From Eublepharis macularius (lineage: Eukaryota; Chordata; Lepidosauria; Squamata; Eublepharidae), in contig NC_072801.1 of the NCBI RefSeq assembly GCF_028583425.1, positions 15,954,001 to 16,018,000 on the forward strand: DNA of 64,000 bases, written 5' to 3'. Below are positions 11,701 to 25,445 of this stretch, piece by piece; position 1 is the first letter of the stretch, and each line of letters starts with the position of its first letter. The notes beneath the pieces are model-generated. The model ran no database searches and had not been told where the DNA came from. It was given only the letters and a program-made list of their open reading frames with translations. The translations under genes were made by a program, and so were the position numbers.

Positions 11701-14700
11701 GGATAAGTTCCATTGCATTTAGCAGAACTTGCAAGTAGATAAGGATTGGGTGACGGGGTGTTAAGGCAGACTGCTTTGAGGTCTTATTTGCTATTCCTTA
11801 TCTAAATGATGCAAGGTATCGGTACTGTTTCCAAGATGCCTCTGCCCAGCCACTGACTTCAGTATCAGAAAAGATGAGGGTGTCTATCTACTCGAAGAGA
11901 AGCCATGGCAGGCCTAAAGTGTAAATTCCAAAATAAGCTCAGCAGCTATCTACTAGTGCTTTGTGGCTGCATTAAAATCCTTTACTGGCTTTCTGAGCAG
12001 TCATTCATATGGTAACTGGGTTTGCTCCTGTGGGCCCCTACATGAGGTGGGAGCAGATTGTAGGCATCAGAGTGAGTGCCAGTGCTGGTGTGGAACGATG
12101 GTGGGTCCCCCTCGTTTTCTGGCCCAACGTGAGCACAGCATCTGCCTTTGTTCCATGCTGGTGCTTTCCCTCTCAACCTCTTAGTAATACTCCTGTTGCC
12201 TTCTTGTGCCTCTAAAAAGAGGATAGGACGGGGGCAGTAGGAAGGAAAACGTGATCACTCCTTGCCCTCAAGAGTTGTGGATTCAGCGAGGTTCGGACAA
12301 CTGTGTAAGGGAAATGAAAGCTTTCAAAACAGGGTTCATGGGAAAGCCTTGTCTTTGAAGAGCAGGTTAGATAATAGCAAGGAAGCCATCTTCCTGAAAC
12401 CTTGTCTGCCATTACTGTTTTGCCTATAATCTGCAGCTGTAGAGGAGTGTTAAGTCTATTGTTGGCTTATGTGCTGACAGCTGTGCTCTCTAAGTCTGGT
12501 TGGTGCCCTCAGAATGTGCTTCAGAATCCTTCTTGATAGATTTTTCAGCTGTCCTGCCAGTGTCTTTGGCATCTTTAGATGTGGGGAGGTTTGTAAAAAT
12601 CTGAATCACTGATTCAAAAACATCCCCATTATATTCTCCAACAGAACTGCAAACACACGACACAACATCTAAGGTGGTTGGTTATGCTCCAGTTTGAAGT
12701 ACTGTTGTGCATTGCTCCCTGCTTGAAGTAGTCCAATAAGATGGGATTGCTATAGTTGCTTTTTGAAGGGGGAATAGTTCTTGTAGATCAGAGCATGTTG
12801 CTAGCTAGCCAGGGTCAAACATCTGGGCAGCTGTGTGTCCTGTTGCCATGGGCAAATGGTAGGGAAGAACCATGCTCATCCTACCAAATGAAAGTGTTGT
12901 GTGCATCTATAAAGTACATTGAGAATTCTCTGCTCCACTGTGTGTGTTGCCTGCAGTGTCGGTTTACAGCTCTTGAGGGATATGCTGTCTGCCACACCCG
13001 GGCAATATTAGGGCTCCCAAACTGGGATTCCTTCACTCTGCACAAAGTGACATTTAAATGCTAATCCTCCTCAGAGTAAGAGGCAGGGAGCTGGCTTGTC
13101 AGAGGCAGCCATCCCGAACCAGGTGTTCACAATGCCTTGAGATTAATGCCTTAATGCGGTCGCGCCAGTCTTCAAGCACTGCTTTGTGTAGCTTTCTGCC
13201 TTAAGGTGTGCCACCTCGGTTCCTGTGCTTTGTTACCAACAGGATCAAGCCTGGCTCAGTGCTGGCTGGCTAGATGTTGGAACATTGTTGTATAAACACC
13301 TTATCTCAGCCTTGCTCCTCATCTTCTGATGATGGTAAACAGGTAGTAGGACTCGTACTGGTCCTGTCCAGCCATCCTTGTGGTGGCCAGTACATGCCTC
13401 CAATGCGAGGATCACTGTGACCTTCAAGTTTACAAGCTGTTTTTAGTAATGCCTGGTGAATTCCAGTAACCACAGATTGGCTCTGTAATTTTTTTCCACC
13501 TGGTTCCACTGGATAAATTGTATGGGTGGCTGTCAGATGCTTATGAATGGTGAGTAATCTTCCCGTGTAAGCTGACTGATGCGGGTATTGGGCCAAAAGG
13601 AAATGAATTGACCCGATGTCTAGTAATGCACTGTACTGCTCCCATGTCTGTCTAATCTATTCACCTGTATTATTGGTGAAATGGCACACTGTTACACAAA
13701 CCCTGTATAATTCAGTCTGGCTATCCATTCAAACAAGCACTTGCCACTTTTCTTCAGAATACCATAACGTAAGATAGTGGTGTCTGTTTGCAAAATAAAT
13801 CCAGTTTGCAGAGTGTTTGAGTTGTAAACAGTGCCCTCCAAAATGTGCAGGGTACCTAGTTCAGATGGTCCACTTTGAGTAACCAACAGTGAAATCCTAT
13901 GGGCTTAGCCTGGAGTGACTCTGCTTAGGATTTCTCTGCTAGTTTGGGAAGTTCAGGAGCAAAGGCCTTGTGGCTAGCTGGTCAGATTCCTCTGAAAACA
14001 AGTAGAAGCTGGCTGAACGTTGGTTTGGTCCACTATCCCAAATTTCTGGCAAGATCAGGTTTCTGTGCTTAGAATTTTAATGGGTTTTATTTCCTGAATG
14101 TGTATGGATGTACCAAGTTTGATTGACACACTGTGCTTAAAGCTGCAACTCAGCATTCTGAAGTTTGCTTGCTGCCGGATAATCCGAGTTAGCGGTTGCT
14201 GAAGAGCTAGTATCTAGGCAGTCAGAAGCACCAATATGACTTACAGTCATGTCAAAACTGCATTCTGTGTAAAGAATATTGAGGAGATAATCAAGTAGAC
14301 TCGATGCCTGCTGTGCCGAAGCAGCCATTGAGACGGTCTTGTAGCTTTGTTGAATGGGTCTCAGCACTTTGAGATTGCTCCAGCAGATGAGCAGTGACTA
14401 GATGGACTGCCAGTGAAATGCAGTTGTGGAGTTTCCTGTGTGCATAGACCACCAGCTGCGCCTAAGTTGTCAAGGAGTGTGTTGTCAAATCGCTTGTCTT
14501 TTTTTCAAATAGTTCTAGCATGGGCTCGTGGAAGAAAAGCCTAGTCAAAGTATGCAGCGTTGTCTTGCCAGAAACGTGCATTCACCATAGGAATTGGCAG
14601 GAAACATTTCAGCATTCACCCCTGGCTGACATGTTAGCATTAGTATCTGTAAAGGCTGAAGATCATTTCTGTCTCCAATTTAAAGTTCTTACGGAAAAGC

Positions 14701-17700
14701 TTACTTGCCCCAGACAGCCATCTGAATGACTCTTCACAAGCTTGTACTATATGTTAGAATTGGAATACAAATCCCAACAGTCTTCTTGTTTAGAAGGCCG
14801 GGTATCTAACACAGGGCTCTCCCCTCCATTCGCTTTATCTTTGCAACCACCAATTATGAGGCTGAAGGGTGACTACTTCAAGGTCAGCTGGTGGTCTCCT
14901 TGGTGGATCAGGATTTTTTGTCTCCCCAGACTGATTCCTGCATTGAAAAATCTCTGATATACATACTCTGTCCTGATAGGAAAACAGTGTTAAATGAGCA
15001 CCTGCTTTTTGCTAGCTAGCAAAAAATTGAGAAGCTATATATATAAATGGCGGGCAAAATGCTTTGTACTCCTGGGAATTCTTGCACAAGGTTTTACCTG
15101 CAGTCAAATAAGAGCAAGCACCACCAGGAGGCAAAGTCTTTCTAGTTTGTATCAGGCTCACTGATGGTGCATTGACCTTTGGGGAAGGCCTTGAGCTCCT
15201 GCAGCTTAGATGGTTTCCACTGTGATGGTTAAGAAGTAGCTGGATGCAAATGCTCCTGAGATTTTAAAACTATGAATTATGTACAGCAGGCATATGGCAG
15301 CACTATACTAAAGGTACTAGAAAAGACCTGAATGGGTCGTTTGCTGTCACTGCTTACTCAGTGGTGTTAAGCTAAAAGGTGGACATGTGAGTTTTTACTT
15401 TGAACATGGAAAGCCAGGTTCAGCCCCCAGTATCTCCAGTTCAAAGGGGTCAAGGAGGAGGCAGACCCTGGAGAGCTGCTGCCAGTCAGAGTAGACGATG
15501 CTGACCTTGATAGACCAAGAATCTGACTCAGCAGCAGGCATTGCATGAACCCTTGAAGGCTCCTTGCTATCTAGAGAAGTAATTCCCCACAACTAGAGTA
15601 ATGCAAAAACACTCTTGACTTAAACGGCCAGCTGAGATTAGCAGCCGTAGAGACTGGTCTTCAATTGTGTCTGGAAGGCTGCTTCAGAATAGCAAGCTGC
15701 TTGGGTCGGAATGTTAGGAAAGCAGCGTTGGGAGATAGAAAACTGCTCCAGCAAAATGTATCCAGCCGAGGCTTTGTCTGGGTAAAACCTGGTAAACTTG
15801 ATAAAAATTCAGGTATACCGGATAGTTTGTATCCCTTTTAGCTGACCGGGCTTTTCATAAGCTTTTCAGTCTTAAAACGTGCCACCTGATTCTTGGCCTT
15901 GGAGAAGAAAATAATTTCTGACTTCCTTTCCCTAGAAGAATCCAGGCAGAGCTCTGCAGTCATTCTGTCACTGTAGAGCATGGCTCCTCTTCCTCGAGGG
16001 GATAGCCGACCTTGCTGAACCCTGCTGCAGTAATCAACCGCAAAGGTTGTACCTCATTCATACTGGAGTTGGCTTCCTCGTTTTGACTGTGGCTGAAGGA
16101 AAGCATTCTGGCTGGGTGTCAATCACTGGTACTTCCCGTACGAATCTGGAGAACGACTGGACACCTCACTGTGTCTTCTAAATGGGTGACCAAAGTGAGC
16201 ACCATTACGGGGTGTCCAAAGAAGAATGAATCAGACATGACTAGTGAGCAACCTATATAATACAGTCTCTTGCCATATGTACCCCGAAGGGCACTTAGAT
16301 CTGCTGATAACAATTACTGGTGGTCCCCAACCCCAGGGAGGCTCGATTGGCCTCGATCGGAGTCAGGGCCTTTTCAGTCCTGGCTCCAACCTGGTGGAAC
16401 TCTCTGTGGGCGCTTGGGCCTGCCAATATCTTCAGTCTTTTCGGCGGGCCTGTAAGACAGACAATCTGCCAGACCTATGGTTGAGGCCATTCTGTGCTAT
16501 CTGGGGACCCTCCCTACCAGTCTCCTGTTGGGAGGGGGCTACGTTATCATCTTGGCCCTCCATACGAATCAATCTGACTTGAATGTTGCCCCCTCCTTCC
16601 TTTCCCTTCCTTCCCCCGTGTGTGTTATTAACGGGGATATTAAGGATGAGGACCCAGCCGTCTTGAGGATTGCGAGCAGTACATTTTATGTGTATTATGA
16701 CTACCTGATTTTATTGCGATTTTAGATTGTGGTTATGTCTGATGTAACCCACCCTGAGCCTGTTCATGGGGAGGGTGGGCTAAAAATTGAATAAGATAAT
16801 AATAATAATTGTTTGCTTTCCAAATCCTGCTTGGCAACAACTTCTAAAGGACAAAAATCAGAACCTGATAACCAAATGCTTCTGTTGCACCTGTGCTTAT
16901 TCTGCCTCTTAAATGGGACTGATGTGCAGTGTTTCTTGTTATATTTGTTATAGCAGGCCTCTGCCTCCTCGAGCAACCGTGGCCAGCAACCTGAGGATTG
17001 GGTAGCATGGCTGATGAAAGGGGATTCTTTCTCAGACAGGCAGTGAGAGTTGTCGGTAGTGACTAGCCCTGCAGTCAGAGACCTGCCGTACATTTTTAGC
17101 CTGCTGAAGTGGAGAACCAGGATGGGATAGCTGAACGACTTCATTAAACCTGTGAAGTTCCAGGTGTTCACATAGTATCTTTAAAATAGGTATTCCTGCA
17201 CAAAAGCTTGTAAAGACTCAGGAATGTGTCTTGGGCTCTTAAAGCACCCAAAGAGAAATTGTTCAAGTGACCATCAAGCCTAGAGTTACTGGAACACTTT
17301 CCATATGAAAAAATAAGCACTTTGGTGCTAGATCTTGTCTCGGGTCTAGTTGGCATGAATTGGAACAGGCGTTCAAAATCTCTTCCCTCTCCCCTCCCAT
17401 TGTTGTAAATACCTTGTAATAGCAGACATGGGTATGCTAAGAAAATGGTATCGTGACTTGGTGTCACGATCTGTTAAATTTACTGAACAGGAGCAGGAAC
17501 CCTGCAACGCGTACCCCAGTTTTTCATAGAGTTTACCGTCTCCATCTGTGGAGGGACATTGCCGTGCTGGTTGTGTGAAATCCTGTTCAGCGGGCCTGAG
17601 GACGAAATGCAGAGGATAAATATTGGTTGCTTGATGCTGACTTGTAAAATCCTGGTGTGCAAATTCCCAGCATTCAAGAGGTAACCAGAACAACATTAGA

Positions 17701-20700
17701 AGGTGATGTCTCTCTTTAAATTGCAAATGCATAAGCCGGTCTCATGTTGACTGGCTTTGCCCATCCAAAGGCAAATAACTTGAGACTGTAGCACTGTCTG
17801 TTGTGCCAGATGTCCAGCTTCAGTGGCACAGTGAGCAGCTAAGGCCTCTGACTCCAGCGATGTAGTGAGCTTGTTAGGAGGAGGTTAGTGCAAGTAACTC
17901 AGGTTACATTGGGGAGTTTTAATATCCTTGTGTATAAAAGCATTGTGGAATGCCTACAATTCTAGGGAAACATGGGGCTTGGTAAAGCTTAAGCCCTTTC
18001 AGCGCTTAAGACTGACTGCAGAAGCAGCGGTGCTTCCGGGAGAGGAGCGTGCCTGCTGTTTGCAGCCATTTTGCTCTTCCTCTTGAAATGCCTTTGTCTG
18101 TTAGGTTAGTCATTGAAAGAGCTTCCTAGATCTGCAGACAGCTTTTTTGCGCAAGATGGCTTGCATCAGTAACTGTGAACAGCTTGGCTGAAGGCCTTTC
18201 TGGTTGCAGGGCTGCTGCCCTGATTCCCATCCCCGCTTAACCATGGGCCTGGGTTTGAACTGAAGCTTGAGGCTTTCCCAAGATCATTCTGACTTGTGGC
18301 ATTGCTCACAGCACCACCTTTTCCTCTCCAGGCCTGACAGAACTCTGCAAAGCAATCCAGTCGCTTCATGAACTGCGTAGCATTGCTGGGCTCAAAATGT
18401 GCCCCGGCTTGTCTCCATCGAGAACCATTTCCCACATTTGGGCTGTAACGCTGGTGGCAGCACTGAAAATTAGATCTTGTTCTTCCTATTGGCATCACGG
18501 CTTAAGTTGGGATTGCATAAGAAAATTGCCTGATTGTCAAAACAGTGCCTGCTTGTTAATTGCCGTTTGCCTCAAATAGGGTTGCTTTTGAGATGCTGCA
18601 GAAGGGAGTTTGCCTTAAATGCTTTCTGCTTCTACTGTGTGCACTACGTTTACCCAAGAAGGCAGTGCGACTTGGATGGAGTTGCGTACTTCACATTCAA
18701 GAAACGCCTGGATCCTTTGCTCTTAAACTCAAGCTTTACTGCAGTGGTTCAGAAACTTCTAGTGGGAAACCCTCGGGATATTCTTAAAGTAAATGCTTGG
18801 ATCCTGGCCATGTGTATAGCAGTTAGAGTGCTGGATTAGCATCTTGGTGACCAGTTGTGCACTCAGCCTAACTCCTCCCCCCCCCCCCCCGGCCCCAGGT
18901 TATTGGGGTAAAATGGAGAAGAGAAGAATGTAAGCCAGTCACTTTGGGTCCCCACTTGGGAGAAAGGCAGGATAATGTTCCTGCAGAAACACAGCTCTGT
19001 ACATAAAATAGGAAGTGTTTTTGGGTGGTAAGCAGGGTGGATAAAAATCAATGTTTTTTTTAAAAAATCAGATTTTTTTTATTTAAATCAGATTTTTTTA
19101 AATAAATGCTTTTTGAGGAAAATATATTACCATCCAAAGGTTATTCCATCATGAAATAAAGATCAGTTTTTAATTATATAGAATAAGGCTGTATATGTTT
19201 AATTTTTTTGGTAAATAAATTCCATTAATCCATTCGCAATGTCATGCTTGTCCAGAGGTTTTTGTAAGATTATTGGGCAGTTTCTCTGCCTACAAGATAT
19301 TATCACAGATGCTTGGTTTTGCAGTTCTCAAAACTGAATTTGTGTCAGCTCAGCAGAGATCACATGACTCTTCTTCACAGCAAAAATGTTATAACATGAA
19401 CAGAGTTGAGAAAAAGACCTTAATCCTATTGTTCTACAAACCTATGAAGACAGAATCAACCCCTCCAGTGCTAAGTTTCAAGAAGTTCAGTGAATAGAAA
19501 CAATATTTTTCTGATTGTTTGGAGTGGAATAGATCTGCACAAGAAGAAACTAAGTGTGAGGAGGGAGGGGCAAGTAGTACAAAATGAAAGTGAAACTTTT
19601 TGAGCACAATACTGCACAAGTCTTTGGATCTTTTGTGTGTATGACCTGAGGTTTATCACATTCTTTCCTTGGAGGAAAAAACCTATAATGGCAGCAGGCC
19701 GTAAAAGAGACCCAGTTTGGGAATACTTTAATGAAGTTCCTTTACCTATCGGTAAGGCAGGCATCTACTTGCATATTAAAGTTATACCAGCAAGAATTAG
19801 TCTTTATGTAGAAAACTATGATTTAAATCAAGCCTTAATGACTAGTGATTTAAATTGTTAAATCAGTTTGATTTAAATCAAATCCACCCTGGTGGTAAGC
19901 AAACAAAAATGGAAACATAAAGAGGTGGTACTACAGTTTGAAGCTTATCTGTGGTTTGCCTTGATTCTGGGGTCTGGGACTGACAAAAGTAATTGGCCGT
20001 AGGCATTGGAAGTTCAACTGCTAGATCCATGAAAATTCATCCTGAACCCTGATAAGATGGTGATGGATTCTGCCCCCATGTGTGTGGGCACAGATCAGTC
20101 CTAATAGCAAGCCCGTAATATACTTCATTTTTTTAGGCCAGGCATTAAGAGTGCATCGTTCCCATTTTCAGTCCAACCATTTTGACGGGGGGTTCTATAA
20201 AACGCTTCTGTTGCATTGAGGTTGCAGGGTATCTGTTTAGCTCCCCCTGTTTTTCTCCAAAGCAACAGAACTCAAAATGGGCTGAAAGACAAATCAACTT
20301 TGACTTTAGCGTGCCTTCTTTTAAAAGCCCTGCTTCATCCCCCTTAGGCTGCTATATATTTTTCCTACCACGAGAAATTCTATAGTTCCTAGTTTAGTTT
20401 TGCTCCCATAAACAATGGATAGCCTCAAAACCTCTGTCCAGCCAGTGACCTGGCATGAATGTACACTGAGCCCCCTGCATGTGTCACATCTTTGCCACTA
20501 ATCAGAACATTCTTCTCAAGTAGTAAAACTCTCCTACTTTTATTGGGGGGCAGGCTGATGAGCACCAGAGACTCTTCTGCCCTCCCTCTGTGGGTCTGCT
20601 AGACATATTTGACTGGGTTTGGGGCAGCTGGCAGACTTAAAAACAGGCTCTCCCGTGACTTTTAGTCACAGCTAGCTAAACCTTACAGCCAGTGCACAAC

Positions 20701-23700
20701 CCCACTTTGTTGTAGGAGCTAACAGCATTTGCTATACTTCGTGTTCTGTTGCCCATATGTGCATTGCCCATAAAGTTGTGGCTTGACTGTTGCTCTCATC
20801 ATTAAAATTAGGTTGCACATGCCACTCATGGTTTCTGACAAACCAGGGTGCCATTTTCTTCATGGTGTTCTTGGGGTGCAGTAGCTGCCAGTAGAGTAGG
20901 GCATGCTGCATACCCAGACTTACTGTTCTTATTTGGAGGTTGGTGCCATGGACGATATATCTAGCTGATCTTCAGGGTAGGTATTACGGGGCTTTTGAAA
21001 GCAGATGGCTGCAGCAGTCTGGTTATGGTCTGGTGGGGGTGGGGGGGTCTGGTTAGTGCGCTTGGCTGGGAAGCCTCTTTGGAATCTACCTGGACTCCAG
21101 TGATGGAAGAAAAGCAGGACGTGTAAATGAAGTGGTGCTCCTGTTCACTTATGGGATTGACTGTAAATGGAGACATGGGCTTCTTGGGTAAGCCTGGCCA
21201 GATGGTCATGGCTGTAGCTAGCAAACGAGATCTAAGAGCAGTGTGGCCAGTGGGGGGGATGTAAAGTGAGTTGCTTCCCCCTCAGAATTCCACATGTTGT
21301 ATAAGTAGAAAGGGAGCACGTGGAGGAAGTATGCCTCTCATTCTGTGGGCTGGACTGCTAAATGATAGGACCAGAGGGCTGTAATGGAAGTCCTTTTGTT
21401 TTTTATTGGTGGCACCAATTTTCTGCCTGTATAAATCATACTTCCCCCAATAGGAAATGAATGGGCTCTGCTCTTCAGGGTTTGGGCTTGACTGAAAATG
21501 AGGGCCACCTATACTCTGCATGATGGTGTGTTATGCTGGGATGCCCTTTGGTTACTGTGGCATGACATTGGTGTGCCCTTCCAAAAATGCGAAGCGAAAC
21601 TTGGATGCTGTACCCACTCTTCATTCATCTATGAAATCATCTGTGGAGAAGCAGGTCTCCAGACAAAGTAGGACACATTCACTGCAATGGCTGTGGAAAG
21701 CCTAGCACAGCTTTTACCACACAAAACGCAATATTATGGTGTTGAGGCCAAATGGCCTGTCTGTCAAAAAGGGCCACTTCAAGCACAGACTCTCACAGAT
21801 GAGCACAATCCCAAGGAAGGCCTCCCATAAAGGTGAAGGTTGAAGGTAAAAACTGCTGACAAATAAACAAGCTGATAACAGAGTGAGACCTTTGCTCTCC
21901 ATTACATGGTTATTGACTCAAAAGTGCTGAGGTGAAGCATTGCAGTCTAGTCTGTGCTGGAGGCCGGACTTGAAACAGCCCTTTGTGGGGGAGCATCCCG
22001 CCGCTAGGAAGAAGAATGCACAGGGGTGCCAGTCTAGCAGCAAAATTCCTTTGTCATGGCACAGTAAGGCAGGCCTGGTTTCAGTTCTTCCGGTGTTCAG
22101 CTGAAGCTGCTGGTTTCTGCTCATCAGGGCCAAATGAGAATAAACTGGTTTACTGTAGCCCTGAAGTGCCAATACTTGCCAAGCATTAGCGTGCAAAAAG
22201 CAAAGCACGGCATGTAGCACTTGTGTTTTGACCACAGGGCTATCTAGGCTTACTGTCCCTGAGATGGCCCCTTTTGCACTACAAAGGAGCATGATTGCAG
22301 TGCCCTAGAGCAATTCATCCTGCTTGGCAGCTGATCCCATGCAGTTGGTGGAGTCCATAAATGGCGCCACTCTTCAACCCCAGCGTTCACTTTACTGCTA
22401 CATTTTTTTTTTTTTTACAGTCTGTGGTGTTCTGGGAAAGGGATTCCCAAAAGGCAGTTCTAGATTTTCACCTGAAAATGGTTTCTGTTGGCAAAATGGC
22501 CCCTCTCGAAGGGGCTCTTTATCCTGAGCCAGGCCTTCCCTCTGTGTTGTTGTACGCTGGTTTTCTGGGCAGGGAGAAAATTCCCAGACCTTTTGCAGGA
22601 ACTGAAAGGCACAGTCTCCTTGCTGCTCTTGATCAATGCAAAGCTAAGCAGTCTGCATAATTTCATGGGCCCCATAATGTGTATCTGGAGTGTTGTGGGA
22701 ACGGGGGGAGATGGTACTGATCCTCTGATCTCTGGGTCTATGGAACATCCTGGCGTCTGGTCCGGCAAGCTTGGTGCGATAACCAGTGGCCTCTCTCTGT
22801 TTCCTTCCTTCCAGCCTTGGGAGCTGCATATGGCACAGCAAAGAGTGGGACGGGTATTGCAGCCATGTCCGTCATGAGGCCAGAGCTGATCATGAAGTCC
22901 ATCATCCCCGTGGTAATGGCGGGCATCATAGCAATCTATGGCCTGGTAGTGGCAGTTCTCATTGCCAACTCCCTCACAGTAGAGATCACACTATACAAGT
23001 AAGCTTTCTTGATCGGTAGGTATCTGCAATCACTGTGCGGCGGTTGTACTTCCCCCAGGCAGCATGCCCCAGCTGCGGGCACTTCTGTGTCCAAAGCAGA
23101 CCAGAGTCTTTTCAGAAGAGTTTTACTGGTCAGTTGTTTTCCATCTGTAGTTGTAACTGAATGGTGTAAGCATGTCCACGTGCGCCATCAATCACTATCT
23201 TAAGATAGCCATGTTTTGGAGTGAACGAATTTGGTGGTCTATCTTTTTTAATGTATTGGAACACCAAATTCCAAGGTGCCATTCAACCATATGCTTTTCA
23301 GTAGCATCCTATAACCGATAAGATGTAATTAATTTGTAAAACAGATGTGGTTATAAGAGTTTGTTTTGAGTAATTTAATATATATGGGTCCTGCCACACT
23401 TTAGCAAAAGGGCACCTGTCATGTGGTGGAGATCCCCTGCTTAAGATGGAACGGGTTTTTCTCGTTGCGCCCAGTGGCCCGTTCCTCCACTGTCTCTCTA
23501 GGCAGTAGTTCTGTCCAGAAGGCAGAAGAAGTGTAGTTGGAAGAATCCAGGCCCTAGTCTGAGCTGGAGAAGAAACTTAGCAGAAGTAAATGTTCAGTTC
23601 ATACCATCCATTGTACAAGACAGCTTGAAACTGGAATCCTTACAAGCCTGACTTGGGGGTGCCACATGGCTACATAAATTCTAGTTGCTGCAATGGTATA

Positions 23701-24560
23701 AACTGTAGCAGTGGTCTTGGATTTGGAGGAGCTTGTTGTTCAGAGACAAAAGTCCAAAGTGGTTTGTCGTGCAGCATGGCAAAGATCAGACCCCATCCCC
23801 TTTTCTGATGTGCCTGACTGGTGCCTTTGGTGTTCATTGTGTACCTGGATAGCATATGGCTTTTTTCTACCAAGATGCTCTTAAACTTTCAATATGATAA
23901 GGCAAAAACACGTAAATATGTAATCCGACATGCACAGCAGTGGCCAAGTGCTGAATTATTCAGTGATAACTTAATTTGAAGCATGTCTGTAAACCAATCC
24001 CTGAGCCACACTCAACTGCAGTGCGCGCAGATACTCTTTCTCTGTGAGCCTGAAATGGGTTGAAACCCAACCGGCTTTAAACTTTCATGAGAAGTTGTAG
24101 CCAGCCTGTGACTTGTGCGGCCTCAAAGGATGTAGCCAGCCATGACAGCCAGCTAGTCTGCCGCTTGTGGAGTTGAATTTTTTCCTGACTTCCATAACCC
24201 TGGAAATCCTGCCTGAGATTCTTTTAATTTCCACCCTTCCTTTTATGCAGCAGCAGCTCTTCTGCTAGGCCAAGGCCTGTCGGAGGTGCTGCCTCTTCGC
24301 AGTTGGGCCCCGTCTGCTGTTAACTCTTTTCTCTGCCTTGTCTTCCGCCCTACAGGAGCTTCCTTCAGCTGGGTGCTGGTCTAAGCGTGGGCCTCAGTGG
24401 TCTGGCTGCTGGTTTTGCCATCGGCATCGTGGGCGATGCGGGCGTACGGGGGACAGCGCAGCAGCCCAGGCTATTCGTGGGCATGATCCTGATCTTGATC
24501 TTCGCTGAAGTCTTGGGTCTCTATGGCCTCATCGTTGCCCTTATTCTTTCCACAAAGTAA
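8601..24560 (+). CDS. ATP6V0C: V-type proton ATPase 16 kDa proteolipid subunit c
   Basis: Three coding exons join in frame: 8601-8670, 22815-22998 and 24356-24560 (459 nt, 152 aa), all with GT-AG introns. The protein is nearly identical to human ATP6V0C after a slightly shorter N-terminus ([15 protein letters not shown]). It forms the proton-carrying c-ring of the membrane V0 sector with subunits c'' and a, in lysosomes, endosomes, Golgi and secretory vesicles. Four membrane helices are visible as two related halves. The first half has [20 protein letters not shown]; the second has [20 protein letters not shown]. The conserved proton-binding glutamate lies in [13 protein letters not shown] in helix 4. 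The start is the first ATG in the CpG island. The first intron is 14 kb and carries several repeats. No defects are seen. Confidence 0.98.
8671..15385. other. ATP6V0C intron 1, first part: nothing recognised
   Basis: Mostly non-repetitive intronic DNA. It includes GC-rich DNA next to the promoter, a T17 run at about 9161-9177 and a C tract at about 10249-10265. Several long open frames (for example 9655-8618 on the minus strand) are low-complexity shadows of CpG-rich DNA. I see no exon. Confidence 0.5.
15390..15565 (+). mobile_element. tRNA-derived SINE fragment
   Basis: Body sequence 'gaccctggagagctgctgcc', 'cagagtagacgatgctgacc' and 'gatagaccaagaatctgact' matches the body of the common squamate SINE whose tRNA-like head is seen more completely at 41465. 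The head here is replaced or lost, and the end is worn. Confidence 0.7.
16255..16812 (+). mobile_element. L2-like LINE, 3' end
   Basis: The plus strand encodes [11 protein letters not shown] and, after frame breaks, [12 protein letters not shown] and FRRACKT-like pieces. These are the closing part of an L2/CR1-type ORF2. The 3' UTR ends in 'accctgagcctgttcatggg', 'gagggtgggctaaaaattga' and an (ATA)n tail at about 16795-16808, typical of L2-like 3' ends. Confidence 0.75.
18815..18990 (+). mobile_element. tRNA-derived SINE (CORE/MIR-like), fragment
   Basis: Reads 'gtatagcagttagagtgctg' (A-box side), then 'aaaatggagaagagaagaat', 'tgtaagccagtcactttggg' and 'ccccacttgggagaaaggca', the body and tail of the reptile SINE that recurs through this window. 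A C-run interrupts the middle. Confidence 0.65.
19025..19899 (+). mobile_element. hAT DNA transposon, non-autonomous, with target duplication
   Basis: An 859-bp element (19033-19891) starts CAGGGTGGATAAAAATCA and ends TTTAAATCAAATCCACCCTG. It has terminal inverted repeats CAGGGTGGAT/ATCCACCCTG and many subterminal TTTAAATC words. It is flanked by an exact 8-bp duplication GTGGTAAG (19025-19032 and 19892-19899), diagnostic of hAT. Inside, about 19688-19765 encodes [20 protein letters not shown], the start of the BED zinc finger of a hAT transposase, followed by unrelated sequence. It is therefore an internally deleted derivative. It lies in ATP6V0C intron 1. Confidence 0.92.
19900..22814. other. 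ATP6V0C intron 1, last part: nothing recognised
   Basis: Non-repetitive intronic DNA apart from short mononucleotide runs (T13 at about 22406-22418). No exon or RNA gene is supported. Intron 2 (22999-24355) is likewise without recognised content. Confidence 0.5.
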
Positions 24561-25290
24561 AATTAATTTAAAAAACGCCACAGAGTATGATGTGTGTAAA
24601 AAAGAAAAATATTGGAAAAGAAAAACCGAGCTCCAGAATGAAAATGGTCTTTCTCTCTCTCTCTCTTCCTCTCTCCACACCATGTACAGTCGTCATCAGT
24701 TTGGTAGTTGACCTCTTGTAAATGCGCAATGTATGTTAGTGAGTCGTCCGTCCTGTGTGTACTTCGATATTAAAACCAAACCAATCCGGATGTGCTCCCT
24801 TCAAGCCTTCCCTAAGAGGCTCGAGGGAAGCTCGTGTGAATTTTCCATCCATTTTGCCATTAGTGTACTTTATGTATAAATATGAACTAGAATTGTAACT
24901 TTTTCTCTCTCTCTCTCTCTCTTCACTGGATGTTTTATTTATAAGACTTGACATGTTCATACGTAACGGAGCAACAGTTTCCAACTTCCCATGCTCTCTA
25001 TATATTAATCTCATATATAGGTAGATTAATACACTGTGGGGTTAATTGTTAAGTGCAGAGAAAAAAAATTCCTTGGATGTAACTTGATGCTTGAGATTGC
25101 TGTCGTGTCCTGGTATTGGAGTGTGAGACTTTGTGTTTATACAAATAACAGCAAAAATGTCTGAGACACTCCTGTGTTCCCAGTAGTAAAAAAAAAAAAA
25201 TATGTATGCTCCGGCATCCAAGTTGTGCACCCAGTGTTGGGTTTCGCAGTTATACATTTCCAGGTAATAAAATTTCCTCCACTACATCAT
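24561..25290 (+). other. ATP6V0C: ATP6V0C 3' UTR
   Basis: This runs from the stop codon to a canonical AATAAA at 25266-25271 followed by a GT-rich stretch. Two CT microsatellites lie within it (about 24651-24668 and 24902-24922), plus an A-run near 25188. The length of about 0.7 kb is a prediction from the signal position. Confidence 0.7.
25266..25271 (+). terminator. ATP6V0C: ATP6V0C poly(A) signal
   Basis: AATAAA followed about 25-45 bases later by 'gtgctgtgtcttgtgtgg', a GT-rich downstream element. It is the first good signal after the stop codon. Confidence 0.7.
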
Positions 25291-25445
25291 TGTAAAAGGT
25301 GCTGTGTCTTGTGTGGACTGTATGAAATGTTATTTCCACTCCCCTGGCTTTGTGTAATTCGGAGTAGGGGCTGAGGAGGGGAGGCTTTAATTGCCTGGGT
25401 TTTGCTGCACAAAATTCATTCAGCACCAAAGGCCTCCTATTAAGA

